Part shown: one piece after another, positions 13,052 through 26,113 of the stretch
How the letters are laid out: every line of letters starts with the position of its first letter
How positions within the stretch are numbered: the stretch's first letter is position 1
DNA from: Primulina eburnea
Lineage: Eukaryota > Streptophyta > Magnoliopsida > Lamiales > Gesneriaceae
Direction: 5' to 3'
Length of the DNA: 64,000 bases
Assembly: GCF_022965805.1 (NCBI RefSeq)
Contig: NW_027330991.1
Location: 20,306-84,305 of the forward strand
Translations under genes and position numbers: made by a program
The notes under the pieces: model-generated
What the model saw: the letters and a program-made list of their open reading frames with translations, nothing else
Told to the model about the DNA's origin: nothing
The model's database searches: none

Positions 13052-13454
13052 CTAATTCTTAGAGTTGTACCTGCAAGAAAATGTTAGTAGAAAACAAATA
13101 CTCCTCACCCAAAAGCTCACGGTCACTCCAAAGAAGTTCACTCGTCTTTTACCTCGAATATTTTTTTGCTCACAACAAATACTCACCGGTCACTCCAAAG
13201 AAATTCACTCACACTCAAGTATTTTCACTCGAATTTGATGTGTCTCTCTAAAGTGCTCAAGCTTTGTATGTGGGTATCAAACAATCAAGTTCAAACTCGT
13301 GAACAATTTGTAATCGACTCACTTAGACTGTGTAGACTAGCAATTTGAAGGTAACTTTTTTTTTTTTTTCTTTTTTTTTTTTTTTGACTGTGAGAGGCAA
13401 TTGAATATGACTCTATGAAGACAATAGAACAAAATACTCAAAAGAAATAATAGT

Positions 13455-13474
13455 GAATTTTCGGAATTTTTGTA

Positions 13475-13519
<45 letters not shown>

Positions 13520-13537
13520 CTTGAATTCCGAAAATTC
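13455..13537. repeat. Homopolymer T tract inside a 14-bp inverted repeat (element A leader)
   Basis: GAATTTTCGGAATT (13455-13468) and its exact inverse AATTCCGAAAATTC (13524-13537) flank an uninterrupted run of 39 T (13478-13516). A second T-rich run lies at 13356-13385. In the element's own sense strand this is a poly-A loop on a stem in the untranslated leader, between the primer site and gag. Function unknown; run length may be imprecise in the assembly. Confidence 0.8.
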
Positions 13538-13691
13538 AAAGGAAAAAAAAAAGACTCAAAATTTCGTGTATCACAGATTCACGAAAATTACGAAGAACGA
13601 TAGAACAAACAGATCTGAAAGCGGAATTAAATAATAATAAGATCTGCTGAAAGAACGAATGATAAACTCACTTGAATTCAATAAACCTGGC

Positions 13692-13703
13692 GCTCTGATA
13701 CCA
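13692..13703 (-). other. Primer-binding site (initiator tRNA-Met type), element A
   Basis: On the minus strand TGGTATCAGAGC begins 2 bases after the 5' LTR end. It matches the 3' end complement of plant initiator tRNA-Met, the usual primer in this retrotransposon group. Confidence 0.92.
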
Positions 13704-13705
13704 AA

Positions 13706-14574
13706 TGATATGAATCTTTGCACGAATAAATAGCAAACACGATTAAACAATCGCACCCTCTATTTAATTACGATTATAAGATCCGTGTGTTTTTCCCGAT
13801 CTTTTGAATCAAGTAATTTGGTGTGTTATTCACCTCTAAACTAGAAAAGTTTAGCAACAAATAAACACGAAGATAAACAATCGAAAGTTGATACGAACCT
13901 TCGAAGAACGACGCCTACGACAATCCGCACAAGCACGACCGACAAACGCCACAAAGTTAGAAACTTTGATAAGTTTGATTTTTGATGCACAAAGCTAAAG
14001 CCTTGAAAGTTGAGAGAAAATCTCAAAAGTTTGATAAAACTCAAAATATTATGTCTAATGTGTTCTGAATTTTTCGACCAACCTAGTCTAGATATCAAAA
14101 GATACCAAAAATCTAGTCTCCCAAAATAATAAAACTCTAGAAAAAGAAATAAATCCGCGCAGAAAACGCTAGGCACGGACCCCGTGCAGACCTCCGTGTC
14201 TGGGTCCGTGTACATACTGTAAAACTCTTCAATTGGGATCAAGGGACACGGAACCCGTGCTCACCTCCGTGTACGGGTCCGTGTAGGCACTGTATTTGCC
14301 AATAACAAAGGGCACGGACCCCGTGCCTGGGTCCGTCTCCAGGTCCGTGCAGGCTCTGTATTTGCTTATCTCCGGATGTAAAGGGCACGGACCCCATGTG
14401 CAGGTCCGTGTCGTGGTCCGTGAAGACTCGGTTGAGGAGATTAATGCTTGAATCCTATTCCTTTGGCCCTCCAACATTCTTCCATGCATCCCGAGCCCTC
14501 CACCACTTTTCTCCTCGCACTTAAATCCATCTTCTTCGCTCATACGCCCGTGCAAGGCTACCATGTTCGCATCA
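13706..14574 (-). mobile_element. Element A 5' LTR (869 bp)
   Basis: Copy of 10300-11168 with the same CpG dyad cluster (about 14173-14426). It adjoins the primer-binding site on one side and the array, with target copy TCTAG, on the other. Transcription on the minus strand would start here. I found no unambiguous TATA box downstream of the dyads. Confidence 0.93.
14173..14426. repeat. CACGGACCC / GGGTCCGTG inverted-repeat cluster in the A LTR (right copy)
   Basis: Second copy of the cluster described for the left LTR, 3406 bp away and apparently unchanged. Here it lies in the LTR that would drive transcription. Confidence 0.85.
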
Positions 14575-14930
14575 TCTAGCCCATAAAGTCTTCCAATAGT
14601 AACTAAAGAATTTAACATCGCGACCAGAAACAATAGTCCTAGGCACTCCATGCAACCTAACGACTTCTTTAAAGAACAAATCCGCAATGTTTGAAGCATC
14701 ATCGGTTTTATGACAAGCTATAAAATGTGCCATCTTAGAGAATCTATCCACAACAACAAAAATAAAATCCCTCCCCGTCTTAGTCCTAGGCAACCCCAAA
14801 ATAAAGTCCATAGAAATTTCAATCCAAGTTCTTTTTAAGAATAGCACGCAAAAGTGTTCCCAAAGTTCTATTGACAACTTCAGTTTGTCCATCCGTTTGA
14901 GGATGACAAGTAGTAGAAAACAACAATTTT

Positions 14931-14950
14931 GTGCCAAGTTAATAGAATCC
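14931..14950. other. Deletion junction inside one satellite monomer
   Basis: GTGCCAAGTT at 14931-14940 runs straight into AATAGAATCC at 14941. In an intact unit these are separated by about 184 bases, so this monomer is only about 180 bp long. Sequence beyond the junction returns to normal phase within the monomer. Confidence 0.85.
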
Positions 14951-17543
14951 CTCCCCTTCTTTGTCTTAGGCGACCCCAAAATAAAGTCCATAGAAATGTC
15001 AATCCAAGTTCTTTTTAAGAATAGCACGCAAAGGTGTTCCCAAAGTTCTATTGACAACTTCAGTTTGTCCATCCGTTTGAGAATGACAAGTAGTTGAAAA
15101 CAACAATTTTGTGCCAAGTTTAGCCCATAAAGTCTTCCAATAGTAACTAAAGAATTTAACATCGCGACCAGAAACAATAGTCCTAGGCATGCCATGCAAC
15201 CTAACGACTTCTCTAAAGACCAAATCCGCAATGTTTGAAGCATCATCGTTTTATGACAAGCTATAAAATGTGCCATCTTAGAGAATCTATCCACAACAAC
15301 AAAAATAGAATCCCTCCCCTTCTTTGTTTAGGCGACCCCAAAATAAAGTCCATAGAAATGTCAATCCAAGTTCTTTTTAAGAATAGCATGCAAAAGTGTT
15401 CCCAAAGTTCTATTGACAACTTCAGTTTGCCATCCGCTTGAGGATGACAAGTAGTAGAAAACAATAATTTTGTGCCAAGTTTAGCCCTAAAGTCTTCAAA
15501 AAGTAACTCAAGAATTTAACATCGCGACCAGAATACAATAGTCCTAGGCACTCCATGCAACCTAACGACTTCTTTAAAGAACAAATCCGCAATGTTTGAA
15601 GCATCATCGGTTTTATGACAAGCTATAAAATGTGCTATCTTAGAGAATCTATCCACAACAACAAAAATAGAATCCCTCCCCTTCTTAGTCCTAGGCAACC
15701 CCAAAATAAAGTCCATAGAAATGTCAATCCAAGTTCTTTTTAAAAATAGCACGAAAAAGTGTTCCCAAAGTTCTACTGACAACTTCAGTTTGTCCATCCG
15801 TTTGAGGATAACAAGTAGTAGAAAACAACAATTTTGTGCCAAGTTTAGCCCATAAAGTCTTCCAATAGTAACTAAAGAATTTAACATCGCGACCAGAAAC
15901 AATAGTCCTAGGCATGCCATGCAACCTAACGACTTCTCTAAAGTACAAATCTACAATGTTTGAAGCATCATCGGTTTTATGACAAGCTATAAAATGTGCC
16001 ATCTTAGAGAATCTATCCACAACAACAAAAATAGAATCCCTCCCCTTCTTTGTCTTAGGCGACCCCAAAATAAAGTCCATAGAAATGTCAATCCAAGTTC
16101 TTTTTAAGAATAGCACGCAAAAGTGTTCCCAAAGTTCTATTGACAACTAAAGTTTGTCCATCCGTTTGAGGATGACAAGTAGTAGAGAACAACAATTTTA
16201 TGCCAAATTTAGCCCATAAAGTCTTCCAAAAGTAATTCAAGAATTTAACATCGCGACCATAAACAATAGTCCTAGGCATGCCATGCAACCTAACAACTTC
16301 TCTAAAGAAAAAATCCGCAATGTTTGAAGCATCATCGGTTTTATGACAAGTTATAAAATGTGCCATCTTAGAGAATCTATCCACAACAACAAAAATAGAA
16401 TCCCTCCCCTTCTTAGTCCTAGGCAACCCCAAAATAAAGTCCATAGAAATGTCAATCCAAGTTCTTTTAAAGAATAGCACGCAAAAGTGTTCCCAAAGTT
16501 CTATTGACAACTTAAGTTTGTCCATCCGTTTTAGGATGACAAGTAGTAGAAAACAACAATTTTGTGCCAAGTTTAGCCCATAAAGTCTTCCAAAAGTAAC
16601 TCAAGAATTTAACATCGCGACCAGAAACAATAGTCCTAGGCATGCCATGCAACCTAACGACTTCTCTAAAGAACAAATCCGCAATGTTTGAAGCATCATC
16701 GGTTTTATGACAAGCTATAAAATGTGCCATCTTAGAGAATCTATCCACAACAACAAAAATAGAATCCTTCCCCTTCTTAGTCCTAGGCAACCCCAAAATA
16801 AAGTCCATAGAAATGTCAATCCAAGTTCTTTTTAAGAATAGCACGCAAAAGTGTTCCCAAAGTTCTATTGACAACTTAAGTTTGTCCATCCGTTTGAGGA
16901 TGACAAGTAGTAGAAAACAACAATTTTGTGCCAAGTTTAGCCCATAAAGTCTTCCAAAAGTAACTCAAGAATTTAACATCGCGACCAGAAACAATAGTCC
17001 TAGGCATGCCATGCAACCTAACGACTTCTCTAAAGAACAAATCCGCAATGTTTGAAGCATCATCGGTTTTATGACAAGCTATAAAATGTGCCATCTTAGA
17101 GAATCTATCCACAACAACAAAAATAGAATCCCTCCCCTTCTTAGTCCTAGGCAACCCCAAAATAAAGTCCATAGAAATGTCAATCCAAGTTCTTTTAAAG
17201 AATAGCACGCAAAAGTGTTCCCAAAGTTCTATTGACAACTTAAGTTTGTCCATCCGTTTGAGGATGACAAGTAGTAGAAAACAACAATTTTGTGCCAAGT
17301 TTAGCCCATAAAGTCTTCCAAAAGTAACTCAAGAATTTAACATCGCGACCAGAAACAATAGTCCTAGGCATGCCATGCAACCTAACGACTTCTCTAAAGA
17401 ACAAATCCGCAATGTTTGAAGCATCATCGGTTTTATGACAAGCTATAAAATGTGCCATCTTAGAGAATCTATCCACAACAACAAAAATAGAATCCCTCCC
17501 CTTCTTAGTCCTAGGCAACCCCAAAATAAAGTCCATAGAAATG

Positions 17544-18389
17544 TCAATCCAAGTTCTTTTTAAGAATAGCACGCAAAAGTGTTCCCAAAGTTCTATTGAC
17601 AACTTCAGTTTGTCCATCCGTTTGAGGATGACAAGTAGTAGAAAACAACAATTTTGTGCCAAGTTTAGCCCATAAAGTCTTCCAATAGTAACTCAAGAAT
17701 TTAACATCGCGACCAGAAACAATAGTCCTAGGCATGCCATGCAACCTAACGACTTCTCTAAAGAACAAATCCGCAATGTTTGAAGCATCATCGGTTTTAT
17801 GACAAGCTATAAAATGTGCCATCTTAGAGAATCTATCCACAACAACAAAAATAGAATCCCTCCCCTTCTTAGTCCTAGGCAACCCCAAAATAAAGTCCAT
17901 AGAAATGTCAATCCAAGTTCTTTTAAGAATAGCACGCAAAAGTGTTCCCAAAGTTCTATTGACAACTTCAGTTTGTCCATCCGTTTGAGGATGACAAGTA
18001 GTAGAAAACAACAATTTTGTGCCAAGTTTAGCCCATAAAGTCTTCCAAAAGTAACTCAAGAATTTAACATCGCGACCAGAAACAATAGTCCTAGGCATGC
18101 CATGCAACCTAACGACTTCTCTAAAGAACAAATCCGCAATGTTTGAAGCATCATCGGTTTTATGACAAGCTATAAAATGTGCCATCTTAGAGAATCTATC
18201 CACAACAACAAAAATAGAATCCCTCCCCTTCTTAGTCCTAGGCAACCCCAAAATAAAGTCCATAGAAATGTCAATCCAAGTTCTTTTTAAGAATAGCACG
18301 CAAAAGTGTTCCCAAAGTTCTATTGACAACTTAAGTTTGTCCATCCGTTTGAGGATGACAAGTAGTAGAAAACAACAATTTTGTGCCAA
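17544..18389 (-). pseudogene. Accidental 281-residue ORF spanning two in-frame integrase-core monomers
   Basis: A single missing T (TTCTTTTAAG at about 17921-17930) compensates the +1 step between neighbouring units, so two integrase cores read in one frame here. Each has the first Asp and the Glu but Gly in the SGRD motif, so catalysis is not expected. There is no zinc domain, no C-terminal domain and no sign of its own promoter. I read it as chance, not as a gene. Confidence 0.75.
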
Positions 18390-21300
18390 GTTTAGCCCAT
18401 AAAGTCTTCCAAAAGTAACTCAAGAATTTAACATCGCGACCAGAAACAATAGTCCTAGGCATGCCATGCAACCTAACGACTTCTCTAAAGAACAAATCCG
18501 CAATGTTTGAAGCATCATCGGTTTTATGACAAGCTATAAAATGTGCCATCTTAGAGAATCTATCCACAACAACAAAAATAGAATCCCTCCCCTTCTTAGT
18601 CCTAGGCAACCCCAAAATAAAGTCCATAGAAATGTCAATCCAAGTTCTTTTTAAGAATAGCACGCAAAAGTGTTCCCAAAGTTCTATTGACAACTTCAGT
18701 TTGTCCATCCGTTTGAGGATGACAAGTAGTAGAAAACAACAATTTTGTGCCAAGTTTAGCCCATAAAGTCTTCCAATAGTAACTCAAGAATTTAACATCG
18801 CGACCAGAAACAATAGTCCTAGGCACTGCCATGCAACCTAACGACTTCTCTAAAGAACAAATCCGCAATGTTTGAAGCATCATCGGTTTTATGACAAGCT
18901 ATAAAATGTGCCATCTTAGAGAATCTATCCACAACAACAAAAATAGAATCCCTCCCCTTCTTAGTCCTAGGCAACCCCAAAATAAAGTCCATAGAAATGT
19001 CAATCCAAGTTCTTTTTAAGAATAGCACGCAAAAGTGTTCCCAAAGTTCTATTGACAACTTCAGTTTGTCCATCCGTTTGAGGATGACAAGTAGTAGAAA
19101 ACAACAATTTTGTGCCAAGTTTAGCCCATAAAGTCTTCCAATAGTAACTAAAGAATTTAACATCGCGACCAGAAACAATAGTCCTAGGCATGCCATGCAA
19201 CCTAACGACTTCTCTAAAGAACAAATCCGCAATGTTTGAAGCATCATCGGTTTTATGACAAGCTATAAAATGTGCCATCTTAGAGAATCTATCCACAACA
19301 ACAAAAATAGAATCCCTCCCCTTCTTAGTCCTAGGCAACCCCAAAATAAAGTCCATAGAAATGTCAATCCAAGTTCTTTTTAAGAATAGCACGCAAAAGT
19401 GTTCCCAAAGTTCTATTGACAACTTCAGTTTGTCCATCCGTTTGAGGATGACAAGTAGTAGAAAACAACAATTTTGTGCCAAGTTTAGCCCATAAAGTCT
19501 TCCAAAAGTAACTCAAGAATTTAACATCGCGACCAGAAACAATAGTCCTAGGCACTGCCATGCAACCTAACGACTTCTCTAAAGAACAAATCCGCAATGT
19601 TTGAAGCATCATCGGTTTTATGACAAGCTATAAAATGTGCCATCTTAGAGAATCTATCCACAACAACAAAAATAGAATCCCTCCCCTTCTTAGTCCTAGG
19701 CGACCCCAAAATAAAGTCCATAGAAATGTCAATCCAAGTTCTTTTTAAGAATAGCACGCAAAAGTGTTCCCAAAGTTCTATTGACAACTTCAGTTTGTCC
19801 ATCCGTTTGAGGATGACAAGTAGTAGAAAACAACAATTTTGTGCCAAGTTTAGCCCATAAAGTCTTCCAAAAGTAACTCAAGAATTTAACATCGCGACCA
19901 GAAACAATAGTCCTAGGCACTCCATGCAACCTAACGACTTCTCTAAAGAACAAATCCGCAATGTTTGAAGCATCATCGGTTTTATGACAAGCTATAAAAT
20001 GTGCCATCTTAGAGAATCTATCCACAACAACAAAAATAGAATCCCTCCCCTTCTTAGTCCTAGGCAACCCCAAAATAAAGTCCATAGAAATGTCAATCCA
20101 AGTTCTTTTTAAGAATAGCACGCAAAAGTGTTCCCAAAGTTCTATTGACAACTTCAGTTTGTCCATCCGTTTGAGGATGACAAGTAGTAGAAAACAACAA
20201 TTTTGTGCCAAGTTTAGCCCATAAAGTCTTCCAAAAGTAACTCAAGAATTTAACATCGCGACCAGAAACAATAGTCCTAGGCATGCCATGCAACCTAACG
20301 ACTTCTCTAAAGAACAAATCCGCAATGTTTGAAGCATCATCGGTTTTATGACAAGCTATAAAATGTGCCATCTTAGAGAATCTATCCACAACAACAAAAA
20401 TAGAATCCCTCCCCTTCTTAGTCCTAGGCGACCCCAAAATAAAGTCCATAGAAATGTCAATCCAAGTTCTTTTTAAGAATAGCACGCAAAAGTGTTCCCA
20501 AAGTTCTATTGACAACTTCAGTTTGTCCATCCGTTTGAGGATGACAAGTAGTAGAAAACAACAATTTTGTGCCAAGTTTAGCCCATAAAGTCTTCCAAAA
20601 GTAACTCAAGAATTTAACATCGCGACCAGAAACAATAGTCCTAGGCACTCCATGCAACCTAACGACTTCTCTAAAGAACAAATCCGCAATGTTTGAAGCA
20701 TCATCGTTTTATGACAAGCTATAAAATGTGCCATCTTAGAGAATCTATCCACAACAACAAAAATAGAATCCCTCCCCTTCTTAGTCCTAGGCCACCCCAA
20801 ATAAAGTCCATAGAAATGTCAATCCAAGTTCTTTTTAAGAATAGCACGCAAAAGTGTTCCCAAAGTTCTATTGACAACTTCAGTTTGTCCATCCGTTTGA
20901 GGATGACAAGTAGTAGAAAACAACAATTTTGTGCCAAGTTTAGCCCATAAAGTCTTCCAAAAGTAACTCAAGAATTTAACATCGCGACCAGAAACAATAG
21001 TCCTAGGCACGCCATGCAACCTAACGACTTCTCTAAAGAACAAATCCGCAATGTTTGAAGCATCATCGGTTTTATGACAAGCTATAAAATGTGCCATCTT
21101 AGAGAATCTATCCACAACAACAAAAATAGAATCCCTCCCCTTCTTAGTCCTAGGCAACCCCAAAATAAAGTCCATAGAAATGTCAATCCAAGTTCTTTTT
21201 AAGAATAGCACGCAAAAGTGTTCCCAAAGTTCTATTGACAACTTCAGTTTGTCCATCCGTTTGAGGATGACAAGTAGTAGAAAACAACAATTTTGTGCCA

Positions 21301-21546
21301 AGTTTAGCCCATAAAGTCTTCCAATAGTAACTAAAGAATTTAACATCGCGACCAGAAACAATAGTCCTAGGCATGCCATGCAACCTAACGACTTCTCTAA
21401 AGAACAAATCCGCAATGTTTGAAGCATCATCGGTTTTATGACAAGCTATAAAATGTGCCATCTTAGAGAATCTATCCACAACAACAAAAATAGAATCCCT
21501 CCCCTTCTTAGTCTTAGGCGACCCCAAAATAAAGTCCATAGAAATG

Positions 21547-22521
21547 TCAATCCAAGTTCTTTTTAAGAATAGCACGCAAAAGTGTTCCCAAAGTTCTATT
21601 GACAACTTCAGTTTGTCCATCCGTTTGAGGATGACAAGTAGTAGAAAACAACAATTTTGTGCCAAGTTTAGCCCATAAAGTCTTCCAAAAGTAACTAAAG
21701 AATTTAACATCGCGACCAGAAACAATAGTCCTAGGCATGCCATGCAACCTAACGACTTCTCTAAAGAACAAATCCGCAATGTTTGAAGCATCATCGGTTT
21801 TATGACAAGCTATAAAATGTGCCATCTTAGAGAATCTATCCACAACAACAAAAATAGAATCCCTCCCCTTCTTTGTCTTAGGCGACCCCAAAATAAAGTC
21901 CATAGAAATGTCAATCCAAGTTCTTTTTAAGAATAGCACGCAAAAGTGTTCCCAAAGTTCTATTGACAACTTCAGTTTGCCATCCGTTTGAGGATGACAA
22001 GTAGTAGAAAACAACAATTTTGTGCCAAGTTTAGCCCATAAAGTCTTCCAAAAGTAACTCAAGAATTTAACATCGCGACCAGAAACAATAGTCCTAGGCA
22101 CTCCATGCAACCTAACGACTTCTTTAAAGAACAAATCCGCAATGTTTGAAGCATCATCGGTTTTATGACAAGCTATAAAATGTGCCATCTTAGAGAATCT
22201 ATCCACAACAACAAAAATAGAATCCCTCCCCTTCTTAGTCCTAGGCAACCCCAAAATAAAGTCCATAGAAATGTCAATCCAAGTTCTTTTTAAAATAGCA
22301 CGAAAAAGTGTTCCCAAAGTTCTATTGACAACTTCAGTTTGTCCATCCGTTTGAGGATGACAAGTAGTAGAAAACAACAATTTTGTGCCAAGTTTAGCCC
22401 ATAAAGTCTTCCAATAGTAACTAAAGAATTTAACATCGCGACCAGAAACAATAGTCCTAGGCATGCCATGCAACCTAACGACTTCTCTAAAGTAACAAAT
22501 CCGCAATGTTTGAAGCATCAT
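21547..22521 (-). pseudogene. Accidental 324-residue ORF across three satellite monomers
   Basis: The longest open frame in the array. Single-base losses (GTTTGCCATCC at about 21978 and TTTTTAAAATAGC at about 22290) keep three successive monomers in one frame. The translation is three partial copies of the same core, each with SGRD in place of the catalytic SDRD. The ends coincide with ordinary monomer features and not with a gene start. A selected tandem-integrase protein would need all units in frame, and nearly all others are not. Confidence 0.75.
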
Positions 22522-25500
22522 CGGTTTTATGACAAGCTATAAAATGTGCCATCTTAGAGAATCTATCCACAACAACAAAAATAGAATCCCTCCCCTTCTT
22601 TGTCTTAGGCGACCCCAAAATAAAGTCCATAGAAATGTCAATCCAAGTTCTTTTTAAGAATAGCACACAAAGGTGTTCCCAAAGTTCTATTGACAACTTA
22701 AGTTTGTCCATCCGTTTGAGGATGACAAGTAGTAGAAAACAACAATTTTGTGCCAAGTTTAGCCCATAAAGTATTCCAAAAGTAACTCAAGAATTTAACA
22801 TCGCGACCAGAAACAAAAGTCCTAGGCACTCCATGCAACCTAACGACTTCTCTAAAGAACAAATCCGCAATGTTTGAAGCATCATCGGTTTTATGACAAG
22901 CTATAAAATGTGTCATCTTAGAGAATCTATCCACAACAACAAAAATAGAATCCCTCCCCTTCTTAGTCCTAGGCAACCCCAAAATAAAGTCCATAGAAAT
23001 GTCAATCCAAGTTCTTTTTAAGAATAGCACGCAAAAGTGTTCCCAAAGTTCTATTGACAACTTCAGTTTGTCCATCCGTTTGAGGATGACAAGTAGTAGA
23101 AAACAACAATTTTGTGCCAAGTTTAGCTCATAAAGTCTTCCAAAAGTAACTCAAGAATTTAACATCGCGACCAGAATCAATTAGTCCTAGGCATGCCATG
23201 CAACCTTAACGACTTCTCTAAAGAACAAATCCGCAATGTTTGAAGCATCATCGGTTTTATGACAAGCTATAAAATGTGCCATCTTAGAGAATCTATCCAC
23301 AACAACAAAAATAGAATCCCTCCCCTTCTTAGTCCTAGGCAACCCCAAAATAAAGTCCATAGAAATGTCAATCCAAGTTCTTTTTAAGAATAGCACGCAA
23401 AAGTGTTCCCAAAGTTTTATTGACAACTTCAGTTTGTCCATCCGTTTGAGGATGACAAGTAGTAGAAAACAACAATTTTGTGCCAAGTTTAGCCCATAAA
23501 GTCTTCCAAAAGTAACTCAAGAATTTAACATCGCGACCAGAAACAACAGTCCTAGGCATGCCATGCAACCTAACGACTTCTCTAAAGAACAAATCCGCAA
23601 TATTTGAAGCATCATCGATTTTATGACAAGCTATAAAATGTGCCATCTTAGAGAATCTATCTACAACAACAAAAATAGAATCCCTTCCCTTCTTAGTCCT
23701 AGGCGACCCCGAAATAAAGTCCATAGAAATGTCAATCCAAGTTCTTTTTAAGAATAGCACGCAAAAGTGTTCCCAAAGTTTTATTGACAACTTCAGTTGG
23801 TCCATCCGTTTGAGGATGACAAGTAGTAGAAAACATTAATTTTGTGCCAAGTTTAGCCCATAAAGTCTTCCAAAAGTAACTCAAGAATTTAATATCGCGA
23901 TCAGAAACAATAGTCCTAGGCACGCCATGCAACCTAACGACTTCTCTAAAGAACATATCCGCAATGTTTGAAGCATCATCGGTTTTATGACAAGCTATAA
24001 AATGTGCCATCTTAGATAATCTATCCACAACAACAAAAATAAAATCCCTCCCCTTCTTAGTCCTAGGCGACCCCAAAATAAAGTCCATAGAAATGTCAAT
24101 CCAAGTTCTTTTTAAGAATAGCACGCAAAAGTGTTCCCAAAGTTCTATTGACAACTTTAGTTTGTCCATCCGTTTGAGGATGACAAGTAGTAGAAAACAA
24201 CAATTTTGTGCCAAGTTTAGCCAATAAAGTCTTCCAAAAGTAACTCAAGAATTTAACATCGCGACCAGAAACAATAGTCCTAGGCATGCCATGCAACCTA
24301 ACGACTTCTCTAAAGTACAAATCCGCAATGTTTGAAGCATCATCGTTTTTATGACAAGCTATAAAATGTGCCATCTTAGAGAATCTATCCACAACAACAA
24401 AAATAGAATCCCTCCCCTTCTTTGTCTTAGGCGACCCCAAAATAAAGTCCATAGAAATGTCAATCCAAGTTCTTTTTAAGAATAGCACACAAAGGTGTTC
24501 CCAAAGTTCTATTGACAACTTAAGTTTGTCCATCCGTTTGAGGATGACAAGTAGTAGAAAACAACAATTTTGTGCCAAGTTTAGCCCATAAAGTCTTCCA
24601 AAAGTAACTCAAGAATTTAACATCGCGACCAGAAACAAAAGTCCTAGGCACTCCATGCAACCTAACGACTTCTCTAAAGAACAAATCCGCAATGTTTGAA
24701 GCATCATCGGTTTTATGACAAGCTATAAAATGTGCCATCTTAGAGAATCTATCCACAACAACAAAAATAAAATCCCTCCCCTTCTTAGTCCTAGGCAACC
24801 CCAAAATAAAGTCCATAGAAATGTCAATCCAAGTTCTTTTTAAGAATAGCACGCAAAAGTGTTCCCAAAGTTCTATTGACAACTTCAGTTTGTCCATCCG
24901 TTTGAGGATGACAAGTAGTAGAAAACAACAATTTTGTGCCAAGTTTAGCTCATAAAGTTTTCCAAAAGTAACTCAAGAATTTAACATCGCGACCAGAATC
25001 AATTGTCCTAGGCATGCCATGCAACTTAACGACTTCTCTAAAGAACAAATCCGCAATGTTTGAAGCATCATCGGTTTTATGACAAGCTATAAAATGTGCC
25101 ATCTTAGAGAATCTATCCACAACAACAAAAATAGAATCCCTCCCCTTCTTAGTCCTAGGCAACCCCAAAATAAAGTCCATAGAAATGTCAATCCAAGTTC
25201 TTTTTAAGATTAGCACGCAAAAGTGTTCCCAAAGTTCTATTGACAACTTCAGTTTGTCCATCCGTTTGAGGATGACAAGTAGTAGAAAACAACAATTTTG
25301 TGCCAAGTTTAGCTCATAAAGTCTTCCAAAAGTAACTCAAGAATTTAACATCGCGACCAGAATCAATTGTCCTAGGCATGCCATGCAACTTAACGACTTC
25401 TCTAAAGAACAAATCCGCAATGTTTGAAGCATCATCGGTTTTATGACAAGCTATAAAATGTGCCATCTTAGAGAATCTATCCACAACAACAAAAATAGAA

Positions 25501-26113
25501 TCACTCCCCTTCTTCGTCCTAGGCAACCCCAAAATAAAGTCCATAGAAATGTCAATCCAAGTTCTTTTTAAGAATAGCACGCAAAAGTGTTCCCAAAGTT
25601 TTATTGACAACTTCAGTTTGTCCATCCGTTTTAGGATGACAAGTAGTAGAAAACAACAATTTTGTGCCAAGTTTAGCCCATAAAGTCTTCCAAAAGTAAC
25701 TCAAGAATTTAACATCGCGACCAGAAACAACAGTCCTAGGCATGCCATGCAACCTAACGACTTCTCTAAAGAACAAATCCGCAATATTTGAAGCATCATC
25801 GGTTTTATGACAAGCTATAAAATGTGCCATCTTAGAGAATCTATCTACAACAACAAAAATAGAATCCCTTCCCTTCTTAGTCCTAGGCGACCCCGAAATA
25901 AAGTCCATAGAAATGTCAATCCAAGTTCTTTTTAAGAATAGCACGCAAAAGTGTTCCCAAAGTTTTATTGACAACTTCAGTTGGTCCATCCGTTTGAGGA
26001 TGACAAGTAGTAGAAAACATTAATTTTGTGCCAAGTTTAGCCCATAAAGTCTTCCAAAAGTAACTCAAGAATTTAATATCGCGATCAGAAACAATAGTCC
26101 TAGGCACGCCATG

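Larger units (their letters stand above)
10300..14574 (-). mobile_element. Element A: gag-protease-only (non-autonomous) Ty3/gypsy retrotransposon
   Basis: Two direct 869-bp LTRs (10300-11168 and 13706-14574) in which I saw no difference flank a 2537-bp internal region. On the minus strand the LTR begins TGATGCG and ends ATATCA. The primer-binding site lies at the right, the polypurine tract at the left, and the one large ORF is on the minus strand, which fixes the orientation. The flanking array gives a target duplication TTTAG (10295-10299) / TCTAG (14575-14579), with one mismatch. The internal region encodes Gag and protease and then jumps to what looks like the polyprotein tail; reverse transcriptase, RNase H and integrase are missing. 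Movement would need enzymes from another element. The matching LTRs indicate a very recent insertion. Confidence 0.93.
14575..26113 (-). repeat. Integrase-core satellite, array segment 2 (about 32 copies)
   Basis: The same 364-bp monomer resumes at the exact phase where element A interrupted it. Variants differ from segment 1: many units have CCAATAGTAACTAAAG, TCTTAGGCGACC or CACACAAAGGTG. One unit is cut short at 14940/14941, and the one at about 15300-15500 carries several single-base indels. Units at about 23.9 and 26.05 kb keep GATCAG, encoding Asp at the second catalytic position, instead of the common GACCAG (Gly). The CACACAAAGGTG marker recurs at 22662 and 24484, five monomers apart, so units form multi-monomer blocks. 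The segment ends at the CCATG target copy of element B (26109-26113). Confidence 0.95.
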
